Below are positions 17,130-24,629 of a stretch of DNA of 64,000 nt, one piece after another (position 1 is the stretch's first letter; the number at the start of each line of letters is the position of its first letter). The position numbers and the translations under genes were made by a program. The notes beneath the pieces were generated by a model. It searched no databases and had not been told where the DNA came from. It saw only the letters and a list, made by a program, of their open reading frames with translations. This stretch comes from Halocynthiibacter sp049608145 (GTDB lineage: Bacteria; Pseudomonadota; Alphaproteobacteria; Rhodobacterales; Rhodobacteraceae), in NCBI RefSeq assembly GCF_049608145.1, contig NZ_JBMYXF010000005.1, positions 1 through 64,000 of the forward strand, read 5' to 3'.

Positions 17130-17580
17130 ATGGACGAAAAAGATCATGATATTCTGAAGCTGATGCAAAACGATGCGCGGCTGACGGCGGATGCCATCAG
17201 TCAACAGGTTGGCCTATCGGCGCCTGCGGTTCAGAAGCGGTTGAAAAAAACTGCGTGAAACTGGCGTGATCGAAAAAGATATTGCGGTGTTGTCCCCTGA
17301 AAAGCTTGGCCGTGACATGACAATTATCGCCGAAGTTATTCTGGAAAAAGAGAGCCACGCCCAGCTGGATGCATTCCGGCGAAAAATGCGCGAAGCCCCC
17401 TGTGTTCAGCAATGTTATTATACAACGGGTGAGGCTGATTTTATTATGATCCTGCTGGTCCGCGACATCCGTGAATATGAAAAATTCACCCAGGATCATT
17501 TCTTTGATGAATCCAATGTCAGCCGTTTCAAAACCTCTGTGGTGATGAACCGGGTCAAAGTTTCACTGGATGTGCTGTAG
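17130..17580 (+). pseudogene. Lrp/AsnC family regulator, frameshifted at an A7 run
   Basis: The frame from ATG 17130 encodes the AsnC-type helix-turn-helix (ILKLMQNDARLTADAISQQ, then VGLSAPAVQKRLKK) and then hits TGA just after seven A residues at 17244-17250. Removing one A restores a single 149-residue protein whose second part, LRETGVIEKDIAVLSPEKLG onward, is the usual RAM ligand-binding domain ending VKVSLDVL. This is a real regulator gene with a one-base insertion: a sequencing error, a pseudogene, or a gene rescued by slippage on the A run. It is divergent from the M20/dpaL operon and would be its natural local regulator. Confidence 0.85.
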
Positions 17581-17599
17581 GCCGCTGCCAGGCAATTCC

Positions 17600-18739
17600 C
17601 TATTCGTCGAGAAACCCTAGCCTTCGAACATAATAGATTGCGGTGTCTTCATTGTAAGCAAGGCAATCTTCAATCCAACCCGGTGGTTGGCCATTTATAC
17701 GGGCAAGATCCGGGTCAGCGCCCTGATCCAGCAGGACGTGGCCAAATTCAGGTGCGCAAAGCAAAGCGTTGAACACGTTGTCTTCGCCGGAAAATGCATT
17801 GGGATCGGCCCCAGCATCCAGCAGGAAATGCGCGCGTGATCTACGCCGTTGTATAAATTCAACAAGGGCGCGATCAAGCACATCCTGCTGCTGTGTCGGG
17901 TTGGCGAAAGCCGCGAGATAGGCAGCATTCAAAGGGGTGAAACGGGCCCGGGAAACGGCTTCACCCAAGCGCGAAGGCCCGGCTTTTATTAACGCAGGCA
18001 ATGCGCTGATCCCATATTCGCTGTCGGCCGCAGCTTCGAGCGGGGACAATCCATCTTGATCTTCCGTGTTCACAGATACGCCAGCTTCAAGAAGGGTATT
18101 TACCGCGTGAAAATCCCCGTGGCGGGCGGCGAAGTGGATAAGCGGTCGTCCATTAGACATATGGGCTGCCGGATCTTCGCCAAATTCAAACAGTACCTCC
18201 AAAACATCTGCGGCTGACTTTCCCACGGCGGAAAATGCCATTTCTGTCAGTGATATTTTGGCAGATGACGTATCCGGAATTTGTGTTGTTGCTCCGGCTT
18301 CCAGAAGGATCTGTGCGACACCGGCATGCCCGCGTGCAACAGCCATGAGTAAGGGCTGGTTTCCCCTTGTGCCATTCGGTGATGCGCCGAGATCAAGAAG
18401 GAATGACACCATGTCTTCATGACCGTCGGAAATGGAAAACAGCAAAAGGTCAGGCAAGTCATGCAAGGTGGATAAATCCGCACCCTGTGCAATCAGGGCC
18501 TTCGTGGTGCTGACATCCCCTCCGCGAACTGCGAAAGAAAGGAAGTGATTTAAGACTAGGGTGTGTCTGTCGGCCGGGATCTCTGACAAAAACTGCGCGA
18601 TGCATTCGTCTATCATGCGCAGATAGGCTTCTCTGTCCTGCACTGGAACCGGATGCCGGGCAAAAGCCCGGGCCGGGTCTTCACAGGCGAAGATGCCGGA
18701 GGTTGTGAGGCAAAAGATAAAGACGGCATATCGAAACAT
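17600..18739 (-). CDS. Secreted ankyrin-repeat protein
   Basis: A 379-residue exported protein: an N-terminal signal sequence (MFRYAVFIFCLTTSGIFA, then C) and a series of ankyrin-type repeats from about residue 60 on (ALIAQGADLSTL, FLLDLGASPNG, ILLEAGATT, TLLEAGVSVNTEDQDGLSPL, LLDAGADPNAF, LLDQGADPDL). The ATG at 18739 has AGGTG seven bases upstream; an upstream GTG at 18772 has none. The Cys right after the hydrophobic stretch could be lipidated, although the lipobox is imperfect. Its role is unknown; periplasmic ankyrin proteins usually mediate protein contacts. The stop is TAG. Confidence 0.85.
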   Translation of the reverse strand: MFRYAVFIFCLTTSGIFACEDPARAFARHPVPVQDREAYLRMIDECIAQFLSEIPADRHTLVLNHFLSFAVRGGDVSTTKALIAQGADLSTLHDLPDLLLFSISDGHEDMVSFLLDLGASPNGTRGNQPLLMAVARGHAGVAQILLEAGATTQIPDTSSAKISLTEMAFSAVGKSAADVLEVLFEFGEDPAAHMSNGRPLIHFAARHGDFHAVNTLLEAGVSVNTEDQDGLSPLEAAADSEYGISALPALIKAGPSRLGEAVSRARFTPLNAAYLAAFANPTQQQDVLDRALVEFIQRRRSRAHFLLDAGADPNAFSGEDNVFNALLCAPEFGHVLLDQGADPDLARINGQPPGWIEDCLAYNEDTAIYYVRRLGFLDE

Positions 18740-18870
18740 CTGAAAACACCTGAAACTGAATATAGGTATCACTTATCAATCAGGTCGTGACGGGCAATGC
18801 AATGCTCTCTCTTGCCCGTGTCCCCGCAATGGCTTAGAGCAGTGGAAACCTTATAAGACAGAGAGAGACC

Positions 18871-20208
18871 ATGCGCCTCAGCCGTTATTTCCTGCCCGTT
18901 CTCAAAGAAAACCCGGCCGAAGCCGCGATTGTCAGCCACCGCTACATGCTGCGGGCCGGGATGATCAAGCAATCCAGCGCAGGGATCTACTCCTGGCTGC
19001 CGATGGGCTTCAAAGTTCTGAAGAAAATCGAAAACATCGTGCACGAAGAACAGATCCGCGCGGGTCACATTCCGATGCTGATGCCAACCATTCAGTCTGC
19101 GGATCTTTGGCGTGAATCTGGTCGTTATGACGACTATGGCGAAGAAATGCTGCGCATCAAAGACCGTCATGACCGCGATATGCTGTTTGGTCCGACCAAC
19201 GAAGAACTGATTACAGATATCTTCCGCAGCCATGTGAACAGCTACAAAGATTTGCCGCTGACCCTGTATCATATCCAGTGGAAATTCCGCGATGAACGCC
19301 GCCCGCGCTTTGGCGTGATGCGGGGCCGCGAATTCTATATGAAAGACGGCTACAACTTTGATCTGACAAAAGAAGACGCATTACACGCCTATAACCGTCA
19401 TCTGGTCAGCTATCTGCGTTCCTATGAGCGTATGGGCCTGCAGGCGATTCCGATGCGCGCCGATGGCGGCCCGATTGGCGGCGACTATACCCATGAATTC
19501 CTAGTGCTGGCGGAAACTGGCGAATCTGAGGTGTTCTATGACAGCGCCGTGACCGATCTAAGCTTTGGTGATCGCGAAATCGATTACGACAGTGTGGAAC
19601 AATGTCAGGGCGTGCTGGAAGAATTCACTTCCAAATATGCCCGCACCGACGAAACCCATGATGAAGCCCTGTTCAACGAACTGCCCGAAGATCGGCGTCG
19701 TGTGGCACGCGGGATCGAAGTTGGTCAGATCTTCTATTTCGGTACCAAATATTCCGAAAGCATGAAGGCGACTGTGGTTGATGAAAACCAGAAGCAGGTC
19801 GAAGTGCATATGGGGTCTCACGGCATTGGCGTGTCCCGTCTGCTGGGCGCGATCATCGAAGCATCCCATGACGACAAAGGTATCATTTGGCCTGAAGGCG
19901 TAACGCCATTCCACTGTGGCATCGTTAACCTGAAACAGGGCGATGACGAAGCTGATGCGGCCTGTGAGGATCTATACGCGCAGCTGACGAAAGCCGGCCT
20001 GGAGCCGCTGTATGATGATCGCAAAGAACGTGCGGGTGGTAAATTCGCGACAATGGATCTGATTGGTCTGCCATGGCGCATCACGGTTGGTCCGCGTGGG
20101 CTGAAAAACGGTGTGGTCGAAGTCACCAGCCGTAAAACCGGCGAAAGCGAAGAGATGACACCAGAAGCCGCGATCAACAAAATCATCGCGATCTACGAAA
20201 ACATCTGA
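18871..20208 (+). CDS. proS: Prolyl-tRNA synthetase (short alphaproteobacterial type)
   Basis: A 445-residue class II aminoacyl-tRNA synthetase that charges tRNA-Pro. Class II motif 2 is seen in WKFRDERRPRFGVMRGREFYMKDGY and motif 3 in GSHGIGVSRLLGA. An anticodon-binding domain occupies about 350-440. The protein lacks the roughly 180-residue editing insertion of the E. coli enzyme, as is usual in alphaproteobacteria. It is followed by a strong terminator. Confidence 0.96.
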   Translation: MRLSRYFLPVLKENPAEAAIVSHRYMLRAGMIKQSSAGIYSWLPMGFKVLKKIENIVHEEQIRAGHIPMLMPTIQSADLWRESGRYDDYGEEMLRIKDRHDRDMLFGPTNEELITDIFRSHVNSYKDLPLTLYHIQWKFRDERRPRFGVMRGREFYMKDGYNFDLTKEDALHAYNRHLVSYLRSYERMGLQAIPMRADGGPIGGDYTHEFLVLAETGESEVFYDSAVTDLSFGDREIDYDSVEQCQGVLEEFTSKYARTDETHDEALFNELPEDRRRVARGIEVGQIFYFGTKYSESMKATVVDENQKQVEVHMGSHGIGVSRLLGAIIEASHDDKGIIWPEGVTPFHCGIVNLKQGDDEADAACEDLYAQLTKAGLEPLYDDRKERAGGKFATMDLIGLPWRITVGPRGLKNGVVEVTSRKTGESEEMTPEAAINKIIAIYENI

Positions 20209-20233
20209 AATATTGCCTAATGTAAGGCGTTCT

Positions 20234-20270
20234 AAGCGGCCCCCCGAAAACAACGGGGGGCCGCTTTCTT
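20234..20270 (+). terminator. Intrinsic terminator of proS
   Basis: A 13-bp GC-rich stem (20234-20246 with 20254-20266, loop 20247-20253) is followed by TCTTT. It lies 26 bases past the proS stop and may also serve the converging GNAT gene, whose stop codon abuts it. Confidence 0.9.
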
Positions 20271-20764
20271 TATGGGTCAAAGGCCGGATGAAACATGACG
20301 TCGCCCTGGGGCATATCACCGGAAAACCGGATCGCCTGCAGATATGGGCTGGTTTCCCCGGCAAGACGCAAATCGGATGTGATCGCAAAATCAAAGCGTC
20401 CGTAATACTTTGGGTTTCCAAGCAAAACACAGCCTTTCGCCCCTTGGGCCTTCAGGCGGTGCAGCCCGTTTCGGATCAACGCCCCACCAACACCCTGTCC
20501 GTGATGGTCAGGACGCACAGAGACCGGCCCAAGGCAGAACCATCCTAGATCCATCGCCGCAATTTTTACGGGCGAAAAAGCAACATGACCTATAATCTCG
20601 CCACGTTCCAATGCGACAAGGGACAGGGTGAGTGCGCCTGCCTTGCGCAACAAGCCCGTGATCTTTCCGTCATGTTCACTGCCGTAAGACACCGTCGCAA
20701 AGGCCGCATGTGTTACCGCATCAATGGCCTGATAATCGGCCGGCTCCTCTGGTCGTATAAACAT
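20270..20764 (-). CDS. GNAT family N-acetyltransferase
   Basis: A 164-residue acetyl-CoA-dependent N-acetyltransferase. The acetyl-CoA-binding loop VRPDHHGQGVGGALI follows the FCLGPVSV strand, and GCVLLGNPKYYGRFDF is typical of the YhbS-like subgroup. The ATG at 20764 is preceded by GAGGGAGGG at five bases, an unusually strong ribosome site; a longer frame to 20848 is rejected. The substrate is unknown. Confidence 0.9.
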   Translation of the reverse strand: MFIRPEEPADYQAIDAVTHAAFATVSYGSEHDGKITGLLRKAGALTLSLVALERGEIIGHVAFSPVKIAAMDLGWFCLGPVSVRPDHHGQGVGGALIRNGLHRLKAQGAKGCVLLGNPKYYGRFDFAITSDLRLAGETSPYLQAIRFSGDMPQGDVMFHPAFDP

Positions 20765-21099
20765 CGTTACCCTCCCTCGGGCAGAGAAATCTGACCGTGT
20801 CGCGACAGTGCTGTACCCATTTTCCGGCATTTGGTTTGGGTCGAACAACGCGTTTCGAACAACGGCCCGTGCCTGAGATTTACAAAAACTCCCTGAGTAA
20901 GCCCTGGGAAAACATCAGTATTATGGTGGATGGAATGTGTTCCGACAAGATGACCGTTCGGAGTGTGTTTTTGATGGATGTCGCCACCTTGCGCCAGCAC
21001 GTTGAAAACGCGCCATATTTCTTTTGAGATATCCATGATGAACCTGTTGTTTAGATCAAACCACGCGAAAGCATCCGGAAAATCCGGATTTCGCAATTA

Positions 21100-21119
21100 A
21101 AAATCCCGTTGGGGATTTT
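21100..21119. other. Tandem hairpins in the 20765-21343 intergenic space
   Basis: AAAATCCC and GGGATTTT pair around GTTG at 21100-21119. A second hairpin, ATCCGGA/TCCGGAT around AAA, lies just upstream at 21073-21089. The first could end transcription in either direction. The 579 bases between the GNAT gene and the ureidoglycine gene hold no convincing protein gene; they hold these hairpins and the candidate RNA that follows. Confidence 0.5.
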
Positions 21120-21140
21120 CAGGTGTTCGATACAATCTCA

Positions 21141-21287
21141 GACATCTACAATTCCTGTCATGTTCAGGGCACTTCCAGATGACCGGATCTATCTGAGTGT
21201 GTCAAACAGATAGATGGCACGGCTTGTCTGGATGAATTAGACCGTAAGTATAGCGGCCGCTGTCGCACGCGCCGCTATTTTGTTTTT
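21141..21287 (+). ncRNA. Candidate structured small RNA with intrinsic terminator
   Basis: A possible promoter (TTGGGG at 21109, TACAAT at 21131, 16-base spacer) precedes a stretch with a perfect 9-bp stem ATCTATCTG/CAGATAGAT (21187-21195 with 21207-21215). That stem is enclosed by TCCAGA/TCTGGA (21174-21179 with 21227-21232). It ends in a textbook terminator: ATAGCGGC/GCCGCTAT (21250-21257 with 21271-21278) followed by TTTGTTTTTT. No plus-strand protein gene lies upstream for this terminator to serve. The 5' end is inferred only from the promoter guess. Confidence 0.45.
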
Positions 21288-21343
21288 TGATGCCAGTGGG
21301 CGTGGGAAACTTTAAGCTTTGACCATCATAGGGTTTGAGGTTT

Positions 21344-22165
21344 TTAAAGTTTCAGCTTTGGATGGCGATTGACGTCTTTATAGAGAAGGTAACGAAAACG
21401 CCCCGGTCCGGCTGCAACGCAAGCCTGCGGACAGAAGGCGCGCAACCACATGTAGTCACCTGCTTCGACTTCAACCCAATCGTCATTCAGCCGGTAAACG
21501 GCTTTGCCTTCCAGCACGTATAATCCATGTTCCATCACATGGGTTTCAGCAAAGGGAATGCTGCCGCCCGCTTCGAAGTTCACGATGGTGACATGCATGT
21601 CATGGCGCAGGTCTGCCTGGTCCACAAAGCGTGTTGTGGACCAGGCACCATTGGTGTCAGGCATTACAGAAGGTGCCATTTCAGTTTCATTGGTGACAAA
21701 GCTTTCGGGTGCATCTACGCCTGCTGCAACCTCGTAAGCTTTTCTGATCCAATGAAAAGTTACATTCTTGTCGCTGGTGTTTTGCAGGCTCCACTCTGCG
21801 CCTGGGGCGATAAAGGCATAGCCCCCTTCACCCAGGGTATGGTTTTGCCCATCAAGAGTCAGTTCCGCACTGCCCGATACGACGAACAATACGCCCTCGG
21901 CCTCTGCATCTGGTTCTGGTGTGTGACTGCCGCCGCCCGGTGCAACTTCCATAATGTAATGGGAAAAGGTTTCCGCAAAGCCAGACAGAGGCCGCGCGAT
22001 GATCCAAGCGCGCGTCTCATTCCAATGCGGAAAGACAGACGTCACGATATCACGCATCACCCCTTTGGGGATCACAGCATAAGCCGTTTTAAACACGGCA
22101 CGATCCGTCATGACCTCCGTTTGCGCCGGATGCCCGCCAGTGGGTGCGAAATATTTGCCTGACAT
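21344..22165 (-). CDS. allE: (S)-ureidoglycine aminohydrolase (bicupin)
   Basis: A 273-residue double-cupin metalloenzyme that releases ammonia from (S)-ureidoglycine to give (S)-ureidoglycolate in purine (allantoin) degradation. Family features include HYIMEVAPGGGSHTPEPD, EGVLFVVSGSAELTLDG, FHWIRKAYE and the second cupin with ETHVMEHGLYVLEGKAVYRL and GDYMWLRAFCPQA. The ATG has GAAGGAG about 15 bases upstream, and a GAGAAAC segment is closer. It is the only clear allantoin-pathway gene in the window. A hairpin leader lies upstream. Confidence 0.9.
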   Translation of the reverse strand: MSGKYFAPTGGHPAQTEVMTDRAVFKTAYAVIPKGVMRDIVTSVFPHWNETRAWIIARPLSGFAETFSHYIMEVAPGGGSHTPEPDAEAEGVLFVVSGSAELTLDGQNHTLGEGGYAFIAPGAEWSLQNTSDKNVTFHWIRKAYEVAAGVDAPESFVTNETEMAPSVMPDTNGAWSTTRFVDQADLRHDMHVTIVNFEAGGSIPFAETHVMEHGLYVLEGKAVYRLNDDWVEVEAGDYMWLRAFCPQACVAAGPGRFRYLLYKDVNRHPKLKL

Positions 22166-22199
22166 GTTCTGTTTCTCCTTCAGTCACTTTCACCATACG

Positions 22200-22255
22200 C
22201 AAAAAGCCGGATGATTTCCCGCCCGGCCTTTCTGAAAGAATTACTTGAATTCTTT
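22200..22255 (-). promoter_or_regulatory. Hairpin leader resembling an attenuator upstream of allE
   Basis: Read on the minus strand, an 8-bp AT hairpin (22255-22248 with 22242-22235) is followed by GCCGG/CCGGC (22227-22223 with 22210-22206) and five T residues ending at 22201, 36 bases before the allE ATG. The second stem is only 5 bp with a 12-base loop, so termination would be weak. I do not match it to a known riboswitch. Confidence 0.35.
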
Positions 22256-22352
22256 GATAATCCCGGCTGCTTTCCGCTAACGCCAGAACAACGGCTTGTC
22301 CTCTTTTAGAAGCTAGGGCACAGTTCATAGAATTCGTCAGGATTGACCCTAT

Positions 22353-22426
22353 TCCGAGGTAGCTTAGCAGCAAAGCGCCGGGCTCTAGACCCGGAGAGCG
22401 CGGGTGCAAATCCCGCCCTCGGACCA
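22353..22426 (+). tRNA. tRNA-like cloverleaf with anticodon CUA (amber)
   Basis: All four stems are perfect: acceptor 7 bp (22353-22359 with 22417-22423), D 4 bp (22362-22365 with 22373-22376), anticodon 5 bp (22378-22382 with 22390-22394) and T 5 bp (22400-22404 with 22412-22416). U8, A14, G15, C48, U33 and a 5-base variable loop are in place. The anticodon loop CTCTAGA puts CTA at 22385-22387, which would read UAG. Oddities: the D loop AGCAGCA lacks the G18G19 pair, the T loop is TGCAAAT with G at position 55, and CCA follows A72 directly, so there is no discriminator base before an encoded CCA. Either a natural suppressor-type tRNA or a tRNA-derived RNA no longer used in elongation. Confidence 0.7.
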
Positions 22427-22439
22427 TATTTAAGAGTAA

Positions 22440-24581
22440 ATGATGTCGGAACAGCCTGGTCAGAAGTACGCTTTTTTCAACCTTTTGCAGTCTTTAGAGA
22501 CCGGTCAGGCCAGCAAGGCGCACCAATGGCGCGAGGTTCTCGCGGCCATGCAGGCTGGTGATCTAACTGTGGGGCGCCGGCAGGCGGTTGCAGGCATGCC
22601 TGTTTGGGCAACGCCTGAAATCATCCGCGGCGGTTTTTCCACCACAGCCTACCTTGCTGGTGGCGATCTTTTGCCCCATGAAATCGCCTTGGCAGAGCAT
22701 CTTTCTCTGCCATATGTTGGGATATCTGATCTGCGCCAAGTCTTGAACGCTTGGCATCTAAGCGATGATGGGATTGCCCACCTTCGCAATCTCGCCGAAA
22801 GCGGCAAGTTCATTGCCGCAACGCCTGAAGAACACGCGCTGCTTACCGTTGCACTGCTGATGGAAACAGCGCCGGACGCGGCAAACACGATCCTAAACGA
22901 CATCACACCGTTCTTTGATCGGCTGCGATTTTATCCTAAAGCCTCTGACCACAATTGCCCTGATGGCGTATTTACCCGCAACGTCGGTCAATTGCGGCGA
23001 TCCCTTCGACAGAAAGAACCTTCAGAGCAAGTTCGCCAACAGCATAACAGTTTGACGATTTGGATCCCGCTCTATGATGATCTAGCCGACTTGCTAGAAG
23101 AACGCGACACGCCACATTGGCAGGTAAACGCGCTGCGCTGGAACGCCCGATATGAAAAAGCTGCAGGCAAGGCTGCTGCACGCCGCTGGACCCGGCGCAA
23201 CAGCCCGTTTCAACGATGTCGCGCGGCACTGACGCTTTTGCTGGCAGACGGTTTGCTGCCCGCACATATCGAAAAGGATGTTCAGATTATCCTTGCGCGA
23301 CGCAATGCGAAATACGGCCCACAGAAGCTGCGCAAAATCTGGCGGGAAAAACAGATAAAACAAGATGTTGAACTGCGATTTGACGTAACTGCAAAAATCC
23401 TTATCAACCGTCTTGCAGAACTGCCTGCGGATCGGGGAATCGCGGATGTTGTCGCTGTAAGCCGCGCGATTTCCATAACGGAGGCCCGCAACGGCGCAAT
23501 CGAAGGCAGTCCCTTGCCCGCCAGCTTTACAAGGAAGTTGCAAAAAGCCCGCATGGCCCCAGTCAATGAGTTGCTTGAAGATGGTGCCATATCTTCTCCG
23601 GAAGAACTCGCCCGTGTTCTGCCTCAGATGACCGCCGGGTTTCATGCCTCAGGCTTCGACAGCCAGGCTATGCGCCATGTGTTCACCAGCCTCTACAAAG
23701 CGTTCAACAAACGGCGCTCTCTTTTGCTTTTGAACCTAGAGGGACAGGTCAAGTTGCGCGAGGTTCCATGGGGCCAGGCCCTGATGGATCAGCAGGCCCA
23801 TGATGCCGACAGCCGGGAAATCGCGCGCCTGGCCCTAAGTGAACTGGTGCGCCTAACGCTGACACATTTCCCACATGTGATTTTTCCCAATGCACTGATC
23901 ACCGAGATGTCTGGCCTGGCAGAGCTTGCAGGCATAAATATCCCGTTCACGCGTGAAATCGCAGCCGATATATTTATGGGGCGTTTTTCCGATAACTATA
24001 GCAAAGCCGCACTGATCAGCCGGACTTACTATTCCGGCAAGCTATACGACTGCTATTATCGTTTGAATACGCCAGGCATGCCCGGGTCTTTCACCGATCG
24101 CTGTTTTCAGCGTGCGAACGTCCGTGACAGATTTAACTGGTCGGTTGCCTCAAATGGCCTGCTGATCGAACAGCAGCAAATTCTTACATCACATAACTTG
24201 GCCCAGATCTTCACCGTTCTGAACTTACATGACCTGGACTTCGCACAAATGGCCCAGGATTGTTTCAACTGGATATGTCATGCCCATCAGACGCCCAAAA
24301 GCAACTGGCGGGCCGCCCTTCAGACCACCAAAAACTGTGCCTTCGCTTGGCGTCAGATGATTGCATTCCTTTCGGAACTTTCACCGGCGCAGCAACGCGA
24401 TGTATTCTCTGGGATTTCAGAAACACTGAACAGGCAAAAACCAGAGTATCAAAATCTAATGCAACCCGCGCTGAACACGCTCGGACGCGCGCTTGAAGGC
24501 ACCGCGCCAACCGATGTAGATGCCGTTTTTCTGGGTTGGTCCAGGGGCACGCATCCATTCATGCCCCCTTATAAAACATAA
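22440..24581 (+). CDS. Unrecognised 713-residue protein downstream of the CUA tRNA
   Basis: A long soluble protein with no signal peptide and no obvious membrane segment. It begins 13 bases after the tRNA CCA; a weak AAGAG precedes the ATG at 22440, and 22443 is an alternative ATG. The middle (about 220-330) is rich in Arg, Lys and Gln and could contact nucleic acid (RRWTRRNSPFQRCR, RRNAKYGPQKLRKIWREKQ). A conserved-looking C-terminal part has GLAELAGINIPFTREIAADI, then FMGRFSDNYSKAA, and YYSGKLYDCYYRL. I recall similar unnamed proteins of about 700 residues but no function. It ends in TAA just before a bidirectional terminator. The tRNA and this gene look like one transcription unit, which is its most informative feature. 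Confidence 0.8.
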   Translation: MMSEQPGQKYAFFNLLQSLETGQASKAHQWREVLAAMQAGDLTVGRRQAVAGMPVWATPEIIRGGFSTTAYLAGGDLLPHEIALAEHLSLPYVGISDLRQVLNAWHLSDDGIAHLRNLAESGKFIAATPEEHALLTVALLMETAPDAANTILNDITPFFDRLRFYPKASDHNCPDGVFTRNVGQLRRSLRQKEPSEQVRQQHNSLTIWIPLYDDLADLLEERDTPHWQVNALRWNARYEKAAGKAAARRWTRRNSPFQRCRAALTLLLADGLLPAHIEKDVQIILARRNAKYGPQKLRKIWREKQIKQDVELRFDVTAKILINRLAELPADRGIADVVAVSRAISITEARNGAIEGSPLPASFTRKLQKARMAPVNELLEDGAISSPEELARVLPQMTAGFHASGFDSQAMRHVFTSLYKAFNKRRSLLLLNLEGQVKLREVPWGQALMDQQAHDADSREIARLALSELVRLTLTHFPHVIFPNALITEMSGLAELAGINIPFTREIAADIFMGRFSDNYSKAALISRTYYSGKLYDCYYRLNTPGMPGSFTDRCFQRANVRDRFNWSVASNGLLIEQQQILTSHNLAQIFTVLNLHDLDFAQMAQDCFNWICHAHQTPKSNWRAALQTTKNCAFAWRQMIAFLSELSPAQQRDVFSGISETLNRQKPEYQNLMQPALNTLGRALEGTAPTDVDAVFLGWSRGTHPFMPPYKT

Positions 24582-24606
24582 AAGCCGGGGTATGTGCCCC
24601 GGCTTT
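24581..24606. terminator. Bidirectional terminator between the 713-residue gene and tal
   Basis: AAAGCCGGGG (24581-24590) and CCCCGGCTTT (24597-24606) form a perfect 10-bp stem with a 6-base loop. A/T ends on both sides let it work for the plus-strand gene that stops inside it and the minus-strand transaldolase that stops at 24630. Confidence 0.85.
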
Positions 24607-24629
24607 CCAAAGTTTAAAACATCGTGAAA

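Noticed and set aside
17244..17250. Programmed -1 ribosomal frameshift in the Lrp gene
   Set aside because: Restoring the frame requires skipping one base (+1), not slipping back one; slippage on a classical heptamer would not repair it.
20767..21096. A 109-codon minus-strand frame upstream of the GNAT gene
   Set aside because: No convincing ribosome site, unusual composition, and it contains hairpins and the strong GNAT ribosome site at its end; probably chance.
22353..24581. Amber codon reassigned to an amino acid throughout this genome
   Set aside because: Several clear genes here end normally in TAG (yggT, fahA, the ankyrin gene, the Lrp frame, the last gene in the window), so TAG is a working stop codon.
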